DNA of 64,000 nt from Ceratodon purpureus (Eukaryota > Streptophyta > Bryopsida > Pseudoditrichales > Ditrichaceae), in assembly GCA_014871385.1 (NCBI GenBank), contig CM026426.1, positions 62,411,599-62,475,598 on the forward strand, written 5' to 3'. Shown piece after piece: positions 11,566 through 21,656 of this stretch. Below the pieces are notes generated by a model. That model was not told where the DNA came from and made no database searches. It worked only from the letters and a program-made list of their open reading frames with translations. Numbering within the stretch: the first letter of the stretch is position 1; the number at the start of each line of letters is the position of its first letter. The position numbers and the translations under genes are program-made.

Positions 11566-13041
11566 TCAGTAACCCTCGCGATAGTGCTCGATGGGAGTGG
11601 GCCAGTTGTGTGTATCTCTGAAACGGTTAATAAGATGTCCGAGTCCACCAATCGTTCCTCTGTTGTTTTGGCAAACTCTCTCAAGGTAACCTTCGAAAAC
11701 CATTGCGAGTTCTCCGATATTCTGGAAATGGCGTGTTTCTACTGGCTCGGCTTCGTGGTATGCCGTGCACATGTTGCCCCTGTTGATCTTCGCCGCTATC
11801 TTCGCAGCTGCGAAATCCTCCGATGCAACCGTCAAATCTGGAATGATTTGAATATCTTGGTTTTCCTTGTGTACGTATACCACGCGAGGATCCACCCAAT
11901 ATCGCCTCCTCATAGTCTCCTCCTTCTGATGGACACTCTCAAAAACCCAAGGCGACCTTCTGTTCTCTAGTGTCTTCGTCATCAAGCCCCAATCACAAAC
12001 CCCGATGTAGATCTTGGACTCATCTTCCGGAAAGTGAAGTAGGATGTTGTCCGGTGACAAGTCATTGTGGAGGTAACCGTATTTGTGCACAGCATCTATG
12101 ATGTTACACAATGCCCAAGCAAGCTCTGTACGCTTACTTCTGAAAAGTTGGAGACGCTTCCCTAGAATCGGACTGTCCTCTGCATTCTCTCTGAAGATGT
12201 AGTCGATGGGGAGGTCACCCGGGGCCTCGTTGTCTCTCTGTAGCATGGCTCGAAGGGTCCCACCGTTCCACCAGAACATGAATCCCACATGTTCCAACTG
12301 ATGAATGGCCATGAAGCGGATGACACCAGGATGGGGAATCCTTATCGCCAGAGATTCATTGTTGTGGTCCACACGTGCCAAATCCGGCCTCATAGACCAA
12401 TTGAGCGGCCATTTCTCAGCAAACTCCCAGAATGGTGGGATTTCCGGGTTTCCCTCGATACGAACCCTACGTATGGTAGCATAACCACCTCTCTGGACTT
12501 CCTTGTCCAAGTAATAGAAAATTGCAAAGTCTGCCAAGATAGTCAAATGCCGTTTACGTAAGTCAGCCGCCGTCTCCATCCCAATCGGAGAATTCCACCA
12601 AGTAATAGACGCCCGTCGATGCTTTCTTGAGCTATGGGGCGCCATTAGTCTCGTGAAGCAATCTGCCTTTGCAATAGTATCCTTGAAGGCCTGGACTCCT
12701 CCCCTTTGCGCCTTTGCATACTTAGTAATAACCTCTTTAGCATTCCATAACGCATCGTGTGCACGTTGTGACACGAAATGATCGTAACCGGGCTTCTGTG
12801 TATCCGAATGCCAGCACGGATCCATCAAACGATCCCTAATCTTTGTCTCCATCTCTGACTTGAATTTCCTGGGCCCATCTTCCTCATACCGAACGTAACG
12901 ACTATTCAATGAAACAAGGGTAATCTCCTAGTAAAATTCCACGATGAATGCCACAATATAATCCTTGCAACGTAAGCACGGCATGTCATCCAATTTGTTT
13001 GCCCATTCCCCCACATTCTTCTGCTTCTTATTCTTCGGCAT
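11566..13041 (-). CDS. Kinase-like protein (one in-frame TAG near the N-terminus)
   Basis: From ATG 13041 (MPKNKKQKN...) to TGA 11566-11568 the frame is 491 codons with a single internal TAG at 12928-12930 (codon 38). After it the frame is fully open for 454 codons. The C-terminal half has kinase-fold motifs: HNDLSPDNIL (catalytic loop, Asp and Asn present) and DWG in place of DFG (metal-binding Asp present). I see no clear glycine-rich loop or VAIK lysine, so the N-lobe is atypical and activity is uncertain. A CLRC motif lies before the TAG. If the TAG is a true stop, translation would need a downstream start and there is no early ATG. The 5' flank holds a poly-C tract, a TATA box and GC array 3. 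Confidence 0.65.
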
Positions 13042-13169
13042 CGTGGAAAGCCTTCAAGGCTTCAAGAAATCGTAACCGCAACTCCAAAGAAACCCTCAAT
13101 TCCCACAATGATTAAAAAGAGCAATACAAATCCAAAGGGTTTTGAAAAAAACCGTTAAAAAATTCGAAA

Positions 13170-13172
<3 letters not shown>

Positions 13173-13200
<28 letters not shown>
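13173..13200. repeat. 28-bp poly-C tract
   Basis: An uninterrupted C run in the 5' UTR region of the kinase-like gene, 132 bp upstream of its ATG. Similar G/C runs occur at 39641, 44503 and 53429. Confidence 0.95.
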
Positions 13201-13324
13201 GAATGAAGGACCCCTTTCCTCCCGGTGAGAACGACCAACGAAGAAGGATCGAATCCCCCACCAGTAGCAATCAGCCTCACTCGAAAAGGGAGGAAAAAGG
13301 TAAAAAATGAAGAGGCGGCTTCCC

Positions 13325-13332
13325 CTTATATA
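13325..13332 (-). promoter_or_regulatory. TATA box of the kinase-like gene
   Basis: The minus strand reads TATATAAG inside a near-palindrome (CTTCCCC...GGGGAAG). It sits between GC array 3 and the ATG at 13041, about 285 bp upstream of the start codon. Called from motif and position. Confidence 0.5.
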
Positions 13333-13339
13333 GGGGAAG

Positions 13340-14060
13340 CCGACCTCGCGGCCGTCCCCACGGCCGTCCGATCTACGCCCCCGCGGCCGTCCGATCGGGC
13401 GCAACTCCGCCCGAAGGCGCCGGCCGTCCGATTGGACAGCCGCGTCGGGCGATGGCGCCGCGTGGACGTCCCACCGACGCGGCCGTCTCCGCGGTCGGCC
13501 CCGTCTGCACGCGGTCGGCCACGCGGACGGCCGTGTCTCCCCGCGGTCGCCCACGCGGACGGCCGCGGGATCGGACGGCCCTCCGCGGCGGCCATGGTCG
13601 GCCGCGGAGGGCCGTCCGATCCAGTGGCCGTCCCCGCGGCCGACCGCGGAGACGGCCGCCCGATCGAACGGCCCACCCAGGCCGACCATGGCTGCCGCGG
13701 GCCGTCCGATCGCGCGGCCGTCGCCGTTGCCGACCGCGGGGACGGCCACGGGGACGGCCGCGGGATCGGACGGCCCGCGGTCGGCCGCGCCGATCGAGCG
13801 GTCCCCGATGGCCTGCGCCGGGATCGATCCGGGCCGTCGGATCCCGCGGCCGTCCCCGAGGCCGTCCCCGCGGTCGGCCGCGGCGACGGCCGTGGGATCC
13901 GACGGCCCTGGAGGGCCGCCCACATCCGACGGCCCGCGATGTGCCAGCACGGCCGCATCTTGGCCTTCGGATCGACGTGCGGCCGTCCGCAACGACCCCG
14001 CGGCCGTCTCCGCGGCCGTCCCCGCGGCCGTCCCCGCGAACGGACGGCCGAGATGAGGCG
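13340..14060. repeat. GC-palindrome array 3 (GGCCGTCC type)
   Basis: About 720 bp packed with CGGCCGTCC, usually followed by GATC or CCGCGG, in both orientations. It is the longest of the three arrays. It begins right behind the TATA box of the minus-strand kinase-like gene. Long overlapping ORFs on both strands here are composition artefacts. Confidence 0.85.
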
Positions 14061-14149
14061 TGGTGGCGGGATCGGCGGATTGGACGGCTGGGGAATGTTT
14101 TTACCCCTCCGGGGTCGCAAAATTATTACCGCGGCGTAATTCTCGAGCG

Positions 14150-14225
14150 TCGGGACGCCACGTCCGGGACGGGGGACGTCCGGGTCGGACGTCTTGACGT
14201 CCGGAGCCGGGTCGGACGTCTATTT
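14150..14225. repeat. Cluster of GACGTCC repeats
   Basis: GACGTC or ACGTCC occurs about seven times in 75 bp, mostly as GGACGTCCGG or GTCGGACGTC. This is a third GC-rich palindromic motif, distinct from the array motif on its left and the 17-bp motif on its right. It marks the edge of array 3. Confidence 0.6.
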
Positions 14226-14394
14226 GAACAACCCTGGTTATCCCTCAAATTTAAAGACAAAGATGTCAAATATTTATGAAAAAATGCATTCCGCTTACAA
14301 GGGATAAAATCATTTGAGTGAATTTTAATATAATGCAAAAAAGAGGACATCCAAGTCCCACTGTCATGGCCGAATCCCTCGGCAAGTGGCTTAC

Positions 14395-14421
14395 AAAAAA
14401 CCCTAAACCCTAGAAACCCTA
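14395..14421 (-). promoter_or_regulatory. Telobox-like motif
   Basis: AACCCTAAACCCTAGAAACCC, close to the plant telomere repeat on the complementary strand. Such motifs are common in plant promoters and 5' UTRs. It faces away from a second copy at 14777. Confidence 0.45.
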
Positions 14422-14776
14422 TCCTTAGAAATCTATCTTTTCTAATAAAAATAAATACATGCTCTGCAAAATGTGGATCTGTGAAGTGAAGCGGGTGAAG
14501 GGAAGATCGTCGGCGAACCGCTGAGTGGGCACGACTGCGAGGCATCTCACATTGAGGTGTCTGTCTGTGAGGACTTCGGAGTTGTCGTTCAGAATTAACA
14601 GTATTCACGGTCACAACGTTCGAAGTCCTTTCTAGTCGGCTGGCCGCCGACTAGGAGAGCCAACCTCTTTCTTACTGAACCGACCTGTGGAATTTGAAAT
14701 ACATATAAAAATGATGAAGAACCGTCACATAATGCGGCATTAAAAATACATCAGGACGAAAAGTAACTACCCATAT

Positions 14777-14792
14777 GGTTTAGGGTTTAGGG
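14777..14792 (+). promoter_or_regulatory. Telobox (two TTTAGGG units)
   Basis: GGTTTAGGGTTTAGGG, 30 bp upstream of the ATG at 14824 and about 175 bp upstream of the ATG at 14967. Its position fits a plant promoter or 5' UTR telobox. Confidence 0.5.
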
Positions 14793-14966
14793 TGTTCGCC
14801 TAAAAGAGCGTTCAAAGGAGACAATGCCTGGTCCTGATATAAGAAATTGGGATAAGTTGTCATATGATAAATTGTACCAGTTTGGTAGACGAACTCCAGC
14901 CGGATACTGTAGAAGAAGGTCGCATACTGTAGAAGTTGGTCGCATATTGTCCATTATTTTGTCGTT

Positions 14967-15553
14967 ATGGGGAGGCGCGGTAGCAGTGTGGGGTATCCGC
15001 AGTATCAGGAGACACCGGCTGACCCCGAGGAGCTACGGCCATGGTATAGGGCGGTGGTCGCCCGTTCTCGCAACACCGCCATTCCTGCTTTCAAATACAT
15101 CACACGCCTTCTGCAGCCAGGTGCGGAGTGGTATTGGAGTCTTGCTCACACCTTAGAATTGCTGGAGATATGTGACGCTTTTGGCATCGCCTTCCTACTG
15201 ACGTTCGAGGAGTCCGAGGAGTCTGAGGAGTCCGAGAGTGTTGGCAGCGTCACTTCAGCCACACAGGGGAAGTGTCAACGCAAACCATGTCAACTGCAGG
15301 GTGGCTCCGCCTTGTTGACGAAGCATACGACATCTCGGAGGGTGCTGGAAGTCGGTGCTCTAGCCAAGATCAGTGGTGCCGAGGGAACGCAAGCCCGCAG
15401 TCCACGTATTCGTCGTTTGGATCCGTGCATCCAATTGTCGATACTAGGTGTAGTGCTGTCCGAGCGAAGTCTACTGCGAAGGACTGGTCGCTGCATGGCC
15501 GTTGGCGACCATATGCGGCTTTTCTCCATGTACAAAGGCTACGGGTGAATTAG
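14967..15553 (+). pseudogene. Hypothetical protein with a frameshift
   Basis: ATG 14967 opens a plausible protein (residues about 1-95) with aromatic-rich helices and an acidic EES repeat near 15205-15235. From about 15250 the better reading lies in another frame and ends at TAA... in the frame closing at 15553; the first frame instead becomes Arg/Leu-rich. I infer a single-base indel between 15235 and 15272. An earlier ATG at 14824 in a third frame could belong to a short upstream exon. No family recognised. It lies at the left edge of the palindrome block and is convergent with the DUF7869-like gene. Confidence 0.35.
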
Positions 15554-16141
15554 TGAGTGTTGACATTGTTCAGCTCGTTTTCAATAGAGATGCTTCACAC
15601 ACTCAGATAGCTGTAGAATTCATGGTTAGCATTTGTTACTTAGGCTTTAGGAGTAGTGACATCTCTGATGTATACACAATACAAAGTAACATGTAAAGGG
15701 CGGAACACTACCGTTGTACTCCGATAAGAATATAATGAAATGGATAAATATTTTTTCCCATTTTCTCCAAGCGCATAGTGGTTCTACCAATGTTGTGGAA
15801 AGCGTCGGCGGGCAGCCGACTAGTGTAACAGGGTCCACCGTAAAAATCACAGGCCATACAATATAGACCAGCCTCACGAAGTCACCGATCATGATGCTTA
15901 TCTAGTATGGTTAGAAGCATCGGCGTACAGCCGACGACCACCGAAGAAGGAAAAATAAGGCATCAGAACAACAAATAGAAGACAAAGCGTAATACATGAC
16001 TAATATTGGGTCTATGGTAAAATACAATTCTTATTCGAAGAAATCACAGTGTTTACAATATTCAACTATAACGTCGATAGAGGAAACCATCACAAGCTAC
16101 GTCTTCTACAGCTAAGATCACAATCGTCGGCGGGCAGCCGA

Positions 16142-17707
16142 CTAGTCTTCTTCCTCGTCATTCCAGTTCATCGAGATTCCATGCGATTCGAAGTTTGCCA
16201 TGGCAGCAATCACAACCTCTTCGGGTATTAGATGGGACTTTGGGGGGCCCTCATGCGTAGTTTTCCTGGTCCTATGAGTGTATACAACGGATTTACACTC
16301 CACCCACTCCGCAAGAGTCAACTCCCTTTCCCACCGTCTTGTCCAGCACTCTCTCGTAACTTTCTTCTTACCTTCCTTCTTGCCCTTCATCGGAGTCCAC
16401 CATTCAACCTTGAACTTACCGTAATTAGGACGAGGCTCTGTTATAACTAGCTCTGTTATAACAGGCTCTGTTATATCAAGCTCTATCGCCCTACCCATCC
16501 AAATGGGTAGGTGGTCTTCCTTTCTCGGACGACAGAATACCCAATCGCCACGTAACACGTCACGATATGGGTTAAACACAGACGTCGGCCTAGAGTTTTT
16601 CGGACCGTAGAAAGGATAAGGCTCCACCTCATCCTCGTCACCAGGACGAATATCCGGATCCGGTATATATTTGTCCTCTCCATCGAACGTGGTGACGTGG
16701 TCGCGCTTCCAGTTTGAGATAGGCCAAAATCCTTCCAGTAAGGTGGCAGAATTGGGGGGTAGTGGCTCGTTGACCTCCTTTGAAATTCGCTCCCAATACT
16801 GTACATATGGTAACATGTCTTGTGCGTATTTCTTATCCCGAGCCATGCCAGTTCTCCAGTACTCAATGTACTTAGATAATCCACTTTTAATGAAATTTCT
16901 CTTCTCTGAACACTCCGCTGCTCGTGCCACCTCTTTATCCGCGTTCTTCTTGCCCTCATCAACTTCAACACCACCCCATAAGTGCTTATGAGGAACCGGT
17001 TTGGGATCACCGACGGGCAAACGTGGTTTACCCTCTTTGGCTACCCTCCACATTTTCACGGGTTTGCCAGGTGGAAGCCATGACGGATCAGTTGCACGCT
17101 TCTTGTACCTCATCACGGGCCACCCCGCATCCTCCCCATCCTCCACTACATAAAACTTAAAAAGATGCATTTCACTGTGACCTTCTATCGCATTACCTCC
17201 GTCGTGATGAAAATCAGCAACATAACTTTTGAAGTCTGCCTCGTCCTGAACAACCTCTGGAATAAAGGCAATTGTCTTCTGAGAATCCATGAATGCGTTC
17301 ATAAGGTCGGCAAGGCAGTATGTGTTCTTTCGCTTAATGAGTTTCGACAGGTGACTGAAGTGGGCGTCGATGTCCTCATATGTGTGTCCCACAATCGGGA
17401 AACCAACTGTAACTTCCTTGAATATTCGCCTCGTCGTCAGCAACGAGCAGAATGCTAGAAGAAACCGGTTCTTGTTGTCCTTCGCTGAATTGTCAAGCTG
17501 GAGATACAACTTCTTCGGCAAAGGAACAGCAGGCCTACCAGGCAGAGGTGAAGTGAGTGGCTCATCTCTAGAGGGTGGAATTGAGGGGATGCAACGTGAC
17601 GATCCATGCATTAGCGCTTCAAAGAATTCATTCTGTGGCGGAGCCTCGAAGAGTGCTTTTGACTCCCGGACAGGTAGTCTCTCCAAGGCACGGAATACCC
17701 CGCACAA
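16142..17707 (-). CDS. DUF7869-like C-terminal open frame
   Basis: This is a 521-codon open segment of the DUF7869-like gene ending at TAG 16142-16144. Its first residue in this frame is a TTG, not a real start: the frame is coding-like further upstream (FLYWNADS, ALWPGDPNF) and joins the preceding frame at about 17755, inside a near-duplicated TATGGCCAGGAG. The DUF7869 core is at residues about 70-140 (LQLDN, GFPIVGHTYEDID, LADLMNAF). The C-terminal 350 residues are rich in Trp, Pro and charged residues, with a short tandem repeat ITEPVITELVITEP near 16440-16490. Confidence 0.6.
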   Translation of the reverse strand: MCGVFRALERLPVRESKALFEAPPQNEFFEALMHGSSRCIPSIPPSRDEPLTSPLPGRPAVPLPKKLYLQLDNSAKDNKNRFLLAFCSLLTTRRIFKEVTVGFPIVGHTYEDIDAHFSHLSKLIKRKNTYCLADLMNAFMDSQKTIAFIPEVVQDEADFKSYVADFHHDGGNAIEGHSEMHLFKFYVVEDGEDAGWPVMRYKKRATDPSWLPPGKPVKMWRVAKEGKPRLPVGDPKPVPHKHLWGGVEVDEGKKNADKEVARAAECSEKRNFIKSGLSKYIEYWRTGMARDKKYAQDMLPYVQYWERISKEVNEPLPPNSATLLEGFWPISNWKRDHVTTFDGEDKYIPDPDIRPGDEDEVEPYPFYGPKNSRPTSVFNPYRDVLRGDWVFCRPRKEDHLPIWMGRAIELDITEPVITELVITEPRPNYGKFKVEWWTPMKGKKEGKKKVTRECWTRRWERELTLAEWVECKSVVYTHRTRKTTHEGPPKSHLIPEEVVIAAMANFESHGISMNWNDEEED

Positions 17708-18191
17708 CGAGGAGATTGTGAAATTTGGGTCTCCTGGCCATAGGGCTCCTGGCCATAGTGTGCGCAGGCGCCATCTCCGTGTCCGTGAGTCAGCATTCCA
17801 GTACAGGAAATCGGAATTTGACCAAGCTCTGCCGTACTAGCCTTTGTGATACGTTGCATCCGGGGGATCGCTATTTTCGATGTGTCCATCTTATTGTGTA
17901 TGATGCATAGGAACTCAGTAGGACTCTGCATAGATTGGGTTGTCCATCCGTAATAAATGTTGCGACAAGCTCGTTGATAGTTCAAATGCCTGGTCCTATC
18001 CTCTGTCAAGCTCTGCCACTCGTCCGACCCTCTAGGATACTTTGCAATGAGTTCAACGAGGAAGTCACAGGCTCAGTGCACTTGGAGAAATTACTTCCTA
18101 CCGCCTTGACCTCAACGTTGTGGAAGTAATCCTTCCTCATGCGACTAACAGAGGACTGCGAAATCGGCTTTGCGTTGCACTGCTCATTGAC

Positions 18192-18316
18192 CTAGACAGC
18201 ACAGAGTGAGGCCGATCAGTTGGCCTGTTCGTCATCTGGTCGGCTGGCCGCCGACGGTAGTAATCACTAGAATTCAATAAACAATCCAAAGTGAAAGAAG
18301 ATGAGGAGGAACTTAC
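18192..18316 (-). other. Intron of the DUF7869-like gene
   Basis: 125 nt with donor GTAAGT and acceptor TGCTGTCTAG on the minus strand, phase 0 on both sides. It contains one 17-bp palindrome (18239-18255). Confidence 0.6.
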
Positions 18317-20329
18317 GGCGTTGGCCATTTCACGCATGTGATTCCAGTTCATCGCAAATGGGAGTACTTTGAGCGCGGCCACTCTCCTCTTGCCAATCAT
18401 CCGAAACTCATTGGGCATTTGGTCGGCATTCTCATTAACGATAGTGGTCAACGTCGCGCGTGCCTGGATTGTGTGAATCTGGGGACGAAGTACCCCGGAA
18501 TTTCCGTGACTCCCATCGACACGGCCACTTCTCGCCGACGCCTTGTAGTTGCAGTACGCGGATTTTGATACTCCGTGAATGATATACCACGCCACTTCAC
18601 ATACGTCAACGTTCGCAAGAGTAACATAGAGCTTTCGCTTGCCAGGTACAGTATGTAAGTGCCCTTGCACAGCGAAGGACATCTCTCGCCTCGCCTCGAA
18701 GGTTGTTGCGTGAAATCTACAACGAATACGCACAGTATCTTCCCATCTAAAAGTCTGGCAACATCGGTCCTTGCAACAGCGCTTTGAGCTCACTAAGCGG
18801 CATTCAGCAGGGACAACCATTCGACGAAGCTTAGTAGAGGAGACGTCATCTTTTTCGCGAACTTTCCTCCTCACCGATCAATAGGCATTCTTCGGGACAC
18901 CATCCAGACCATCGTCAGCGTCGGCGTCCGCTAAATTCTCGGAGCAGTAAGTAATTATATCAGAGAGAAGGTGATCCCCTTCTAACCGAGTGTGAGTCAA
19001 ACGCCATCTGAGAGTTGTCATCTGCAGATGATCGTCTTCAGAGACGAAGAGAACCCCAACCTTTGTATCCCCTAGGACTTCATCATCACATGCCTCGTCC
19101 GGTAAACATACTTGAATCATTGCTCTACCACGGACTGATAGATCATCATTAAGAAGTTCGACATACCGATTTCTCCAGAGGTGGCGGTCAGGATAAGAAG
19201 CATCTGGAGTGGAAGGAGTACCCGAGGTCCCGGAATCCGAACCCCAACAATGATCATCTGTTTCTACGTCGGATTCCCCTTGTTTAGACACATCGTCGTC
19301 ACTGCAGATATTCATTGGAGACCTAATCCCCACATCCTGCTCAGACGGAGCGGAGTTGCTTTCATCAATTTCTTCATTGTCGTTCCCCAAGTGAGGTTCC
19401 GTCGGCGGGCAGCCGACGGGACATGTGCCAGCCAACGCGCCGTTCACAAGTGGACATACCTTGTATCCACTCCAAAGTACCAATCGCCCCACAGCACACC
19501 CGATCGTTAACACATCCGGTAACTCGCAGAAAGCAGGTGTTTCAGAGAATTCTGGATTGACGGACGACACTCTCACTATTAGAAAGAAGCTGTGAGGAAT
19601 CAAGAACCCCTCCCACGTTCCTTTAGGAGAGCACTCCATAATGACTCCAGCGGCTACACAACGCTTTGAGCCTCCGGATTCCTCGAGGAGCGCAACTTCC
19701 ATCTGCTTTGCAAGGTCCAGGAATTCTTGAACGGGCTTGACATCTTCTACAACATCCGTCGGTGGGCAGCCGACGGCGTTGATGTCATCTTCTTCCACCT
19801 CTCCGAAAGGCCTGAGGTCTGCCGCCTCCCACAATATCATGCGTCCTAAGCAGTTGCTCAAGGACTTCACACCCTCATCCGGAAATGGTATATTCATTTC
19901 CATGCTGTGTGAAACCTCAATCACTTTTACCATCACCACTATAGGATCAAATTCTACAACACGTTGGATCACTGCCCTGCCTGCATAATAGAGTCTAGAA
20001 TGAGTAAGGGCCACGACAACGCCCTTTTTAACCTTCCACCGCCCTGATCGGCCATTCCTTAGAAACGTCTGGATCGGCTCTACTTCCATTAGATAGAAGT
20101 AGAAGACCTCGTCGGCGGACCGCCGATAGGGTCGACGGGGAGTGTCCCCGCCGACGGAGAGAATTGTATCCGCCGACAACGAAGACGACTCGGCGGGCAG
20201 CCGACGCGGATCGTACAACTCGGAGTGTGCACAGAAATAGTATGTGCCAACGAAGACGGACAGGTCCGCCGACAGAAATTGCAGGGGACCTTTCGTGAAA
20301 AGCAATACAGTGTCCTCTAACCTGTCCAA

Positions 20330-21098
20330 TCACAAACTCCTCTCAACTGTCCAATCAGAAACGATAGACGAAGACAACAAAAACGGCAGCAGAAGGTGCT
20401 AGATAGTTACGCACATACCACTATAATATCGGTCCTCTAAAAAACGTGTACATGAGGAGCACTCTCAGAGGGAATCGAATGTGCAATGACAGAAACAGAA
20501 TGAAGCATGCGCATCTGACGGGGGGTTAGTTATGAATTCCCAAAAGTACAAATTGGCGCCAAAATCAAATTTAATTTTGCGCGCCTTGAATAGATCAAGA
20601 TCCCATCATAGCGGCGAGATACCCCCGCCGTCACAGAACAATGTTAATTTATTATTACGAATTTGAACGTGGCTATTGGAGCAGCTATCACATCACATGC
20701 CCACGCCATCATGACTTGGTGACGGATTCAAAAAAAGTCAAACCACGTCCCATCAACATCCTACGTGGAGTGATGGGACGGATGTTAGGGATGACCATCC
20801 ATGCATGGATGGTATGTACATAGCCATACGTCATGACCCATCGGGCGTGACGATTCAGTCTCGGGAGGTGGGGGTCTGCAGGGTATACACCCGCCACCCC
20901 CGACATTTCCTCCTCATTTCCAGCCTTCTCTTTTTCAGCTCTCTTTTGTCCTCTTCTCAGCGCTCCGCAGAGGTCGCGTCGGCTGCTAGGTTTTCCTGCG
21001 TCGGCTGCTAGGGTTGAGGGCGTCGGCTCCTTCACCTGCGTGCGTCGGCTGCTGTTCTCGGATCATCCGCCGACGGTGAAAGGCCATCCGCCGACGCC
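20330..21098. other. Probable bidirectional 5' region
   Basis: Lies between the head of the minus-strand DUF7869-like gene and the ATG at 21099. Apart from the 20794 palindrome and GTCGGCTGCT half-sites from 20995 on, I see no gene. It probably holds the promoters of both flanking loci. Confidence 0.45.
20794..20813. promoter_or_regulatory. 20-bp perfect palindrome with CATGCATG (RY) core
   Basis: ACCATCCATGCATGGATGGT is its own reverse complement. CATGCATG is the plant RY element bound by B3-domain regulators. It lies about 290 bp upstream of the ATG at 21099. Regulatory role inferred. Confidence 0.4.
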
Positions 21099-21118
21099 AT
21101 GGCAACCTCCGAGAGTGG

Positions 21119-21656
21119 GTAAGTTGTCCAGTCGGCTGTCCGCCGACGCTCCCCTTCTTGAGTCCTTCATGTTTCTGTTTTCTCGCATCGGTTTGTCCCT
21201 CTTGTCGGCTGTCCACCGACGCCACCCCTTCTATTGTCCTTCATGTTTCCATTTTCTCGCATGGGTTTGTCCCTCCTGTCGGCTGTCCGCCGACGCCACC
21301 CCTTCTTTTGTCCTTCATGTTTTGTGTTCTCTCGCATGGGTTTGTTCCTCCCGTCGGCTGTCCGCCAACGCCACCCCTTCTTGAGTCCTTCAATTTTCTA
21401 TTTTCTCACATGGGTTTTCCCCCCCGTCGGCTGTCCGCCGATGTAGGGTTTCTGATTTAGGTTTATCCCCCTCGTCGGCTGTACGCCGATGGGGAGGGGC
21501 TGTCCATCCCCCTCGTCGGCTGTCCGCCGATGGAAGGGAGTGTCCATCCCCTCGTTGGCTGTCCGCCGATGGGGAGGGAGTGTCCATCCCCCCCGTCGGC
21601 TGTCCGCCGATGGAGTGAGAATCTGATGGTCTAATCTTGTGATTCTGATTTTGCAG
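21119..21656 (+). other. Intron 1 of the ParB-like gene, filled by a palindrome minisatellite
   Basis: Donor GTAAGT at 21119 and acceptor TTTTGCAG at 21656 join ATG GCA ACC TCC GAG AGT GG to G GCG ATG in frame. The intron holds nine palindrome copies as a tandem array (21131-21611). Confidence 0.7.
21131..21620. repeat. Minisatellite headed by the 17-bp palindrome
   Basis: Four units of about 73-75 bp (from 21131, 21204, 21278 and 21353), each the palindrome plus a CCTTC...TTTCTCGCATGGG spacer, are followed by shorter units of about 40-48 bp (from 21426, 21474, 21515, 21554 and 21595) with a GGGGAGGGAGTGTCCATCCCC spacer. Confidence 0.85.

Larger units (their letters stand above)
16142..20329 (-). 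pseudogene. DUF7869-like protein with N-terminal repeated modules, intron, one stop and frameshifts
   Basis: Reading leftward, an exon opens after a probable acceptor near 20322 and stays open to TGA 18878-18880, then in the same frame to 18317. There a GTAAGT donor starts a 125-nt intron (18192-18316), and the next exon resumes in phase. Two indels, near 18080 and 17755, then separate frames that together read CTEC, DKMD and PISCTGMLTHGHGDG. The final 521-codon frame carries RIFKEVTVGFPIVGHTYEDID and ends at TAG 16142. LQLDN with GHTxEDID is the DUF7869 signature, a transposase-like fold by general knowledge. The upstream exon repeats a GRAxIQ ... GRMILW module about three times, like modules in plant En/Spm-type transposase proteins (inference). 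The palindrome at 16126 abuts the stop codon. Confidence 0.6.

Noticed and set aside
1497..13041. Alternative genetic code with TAA/TAG as glutamine
   Set aside because: It fits the RING and kinase-like genes, which end in TGA, but other frames contain internal TGA (9938, 10217, 18878, 58862) and several frames end naturally at TAG. C-to-T decay explains all three stops.
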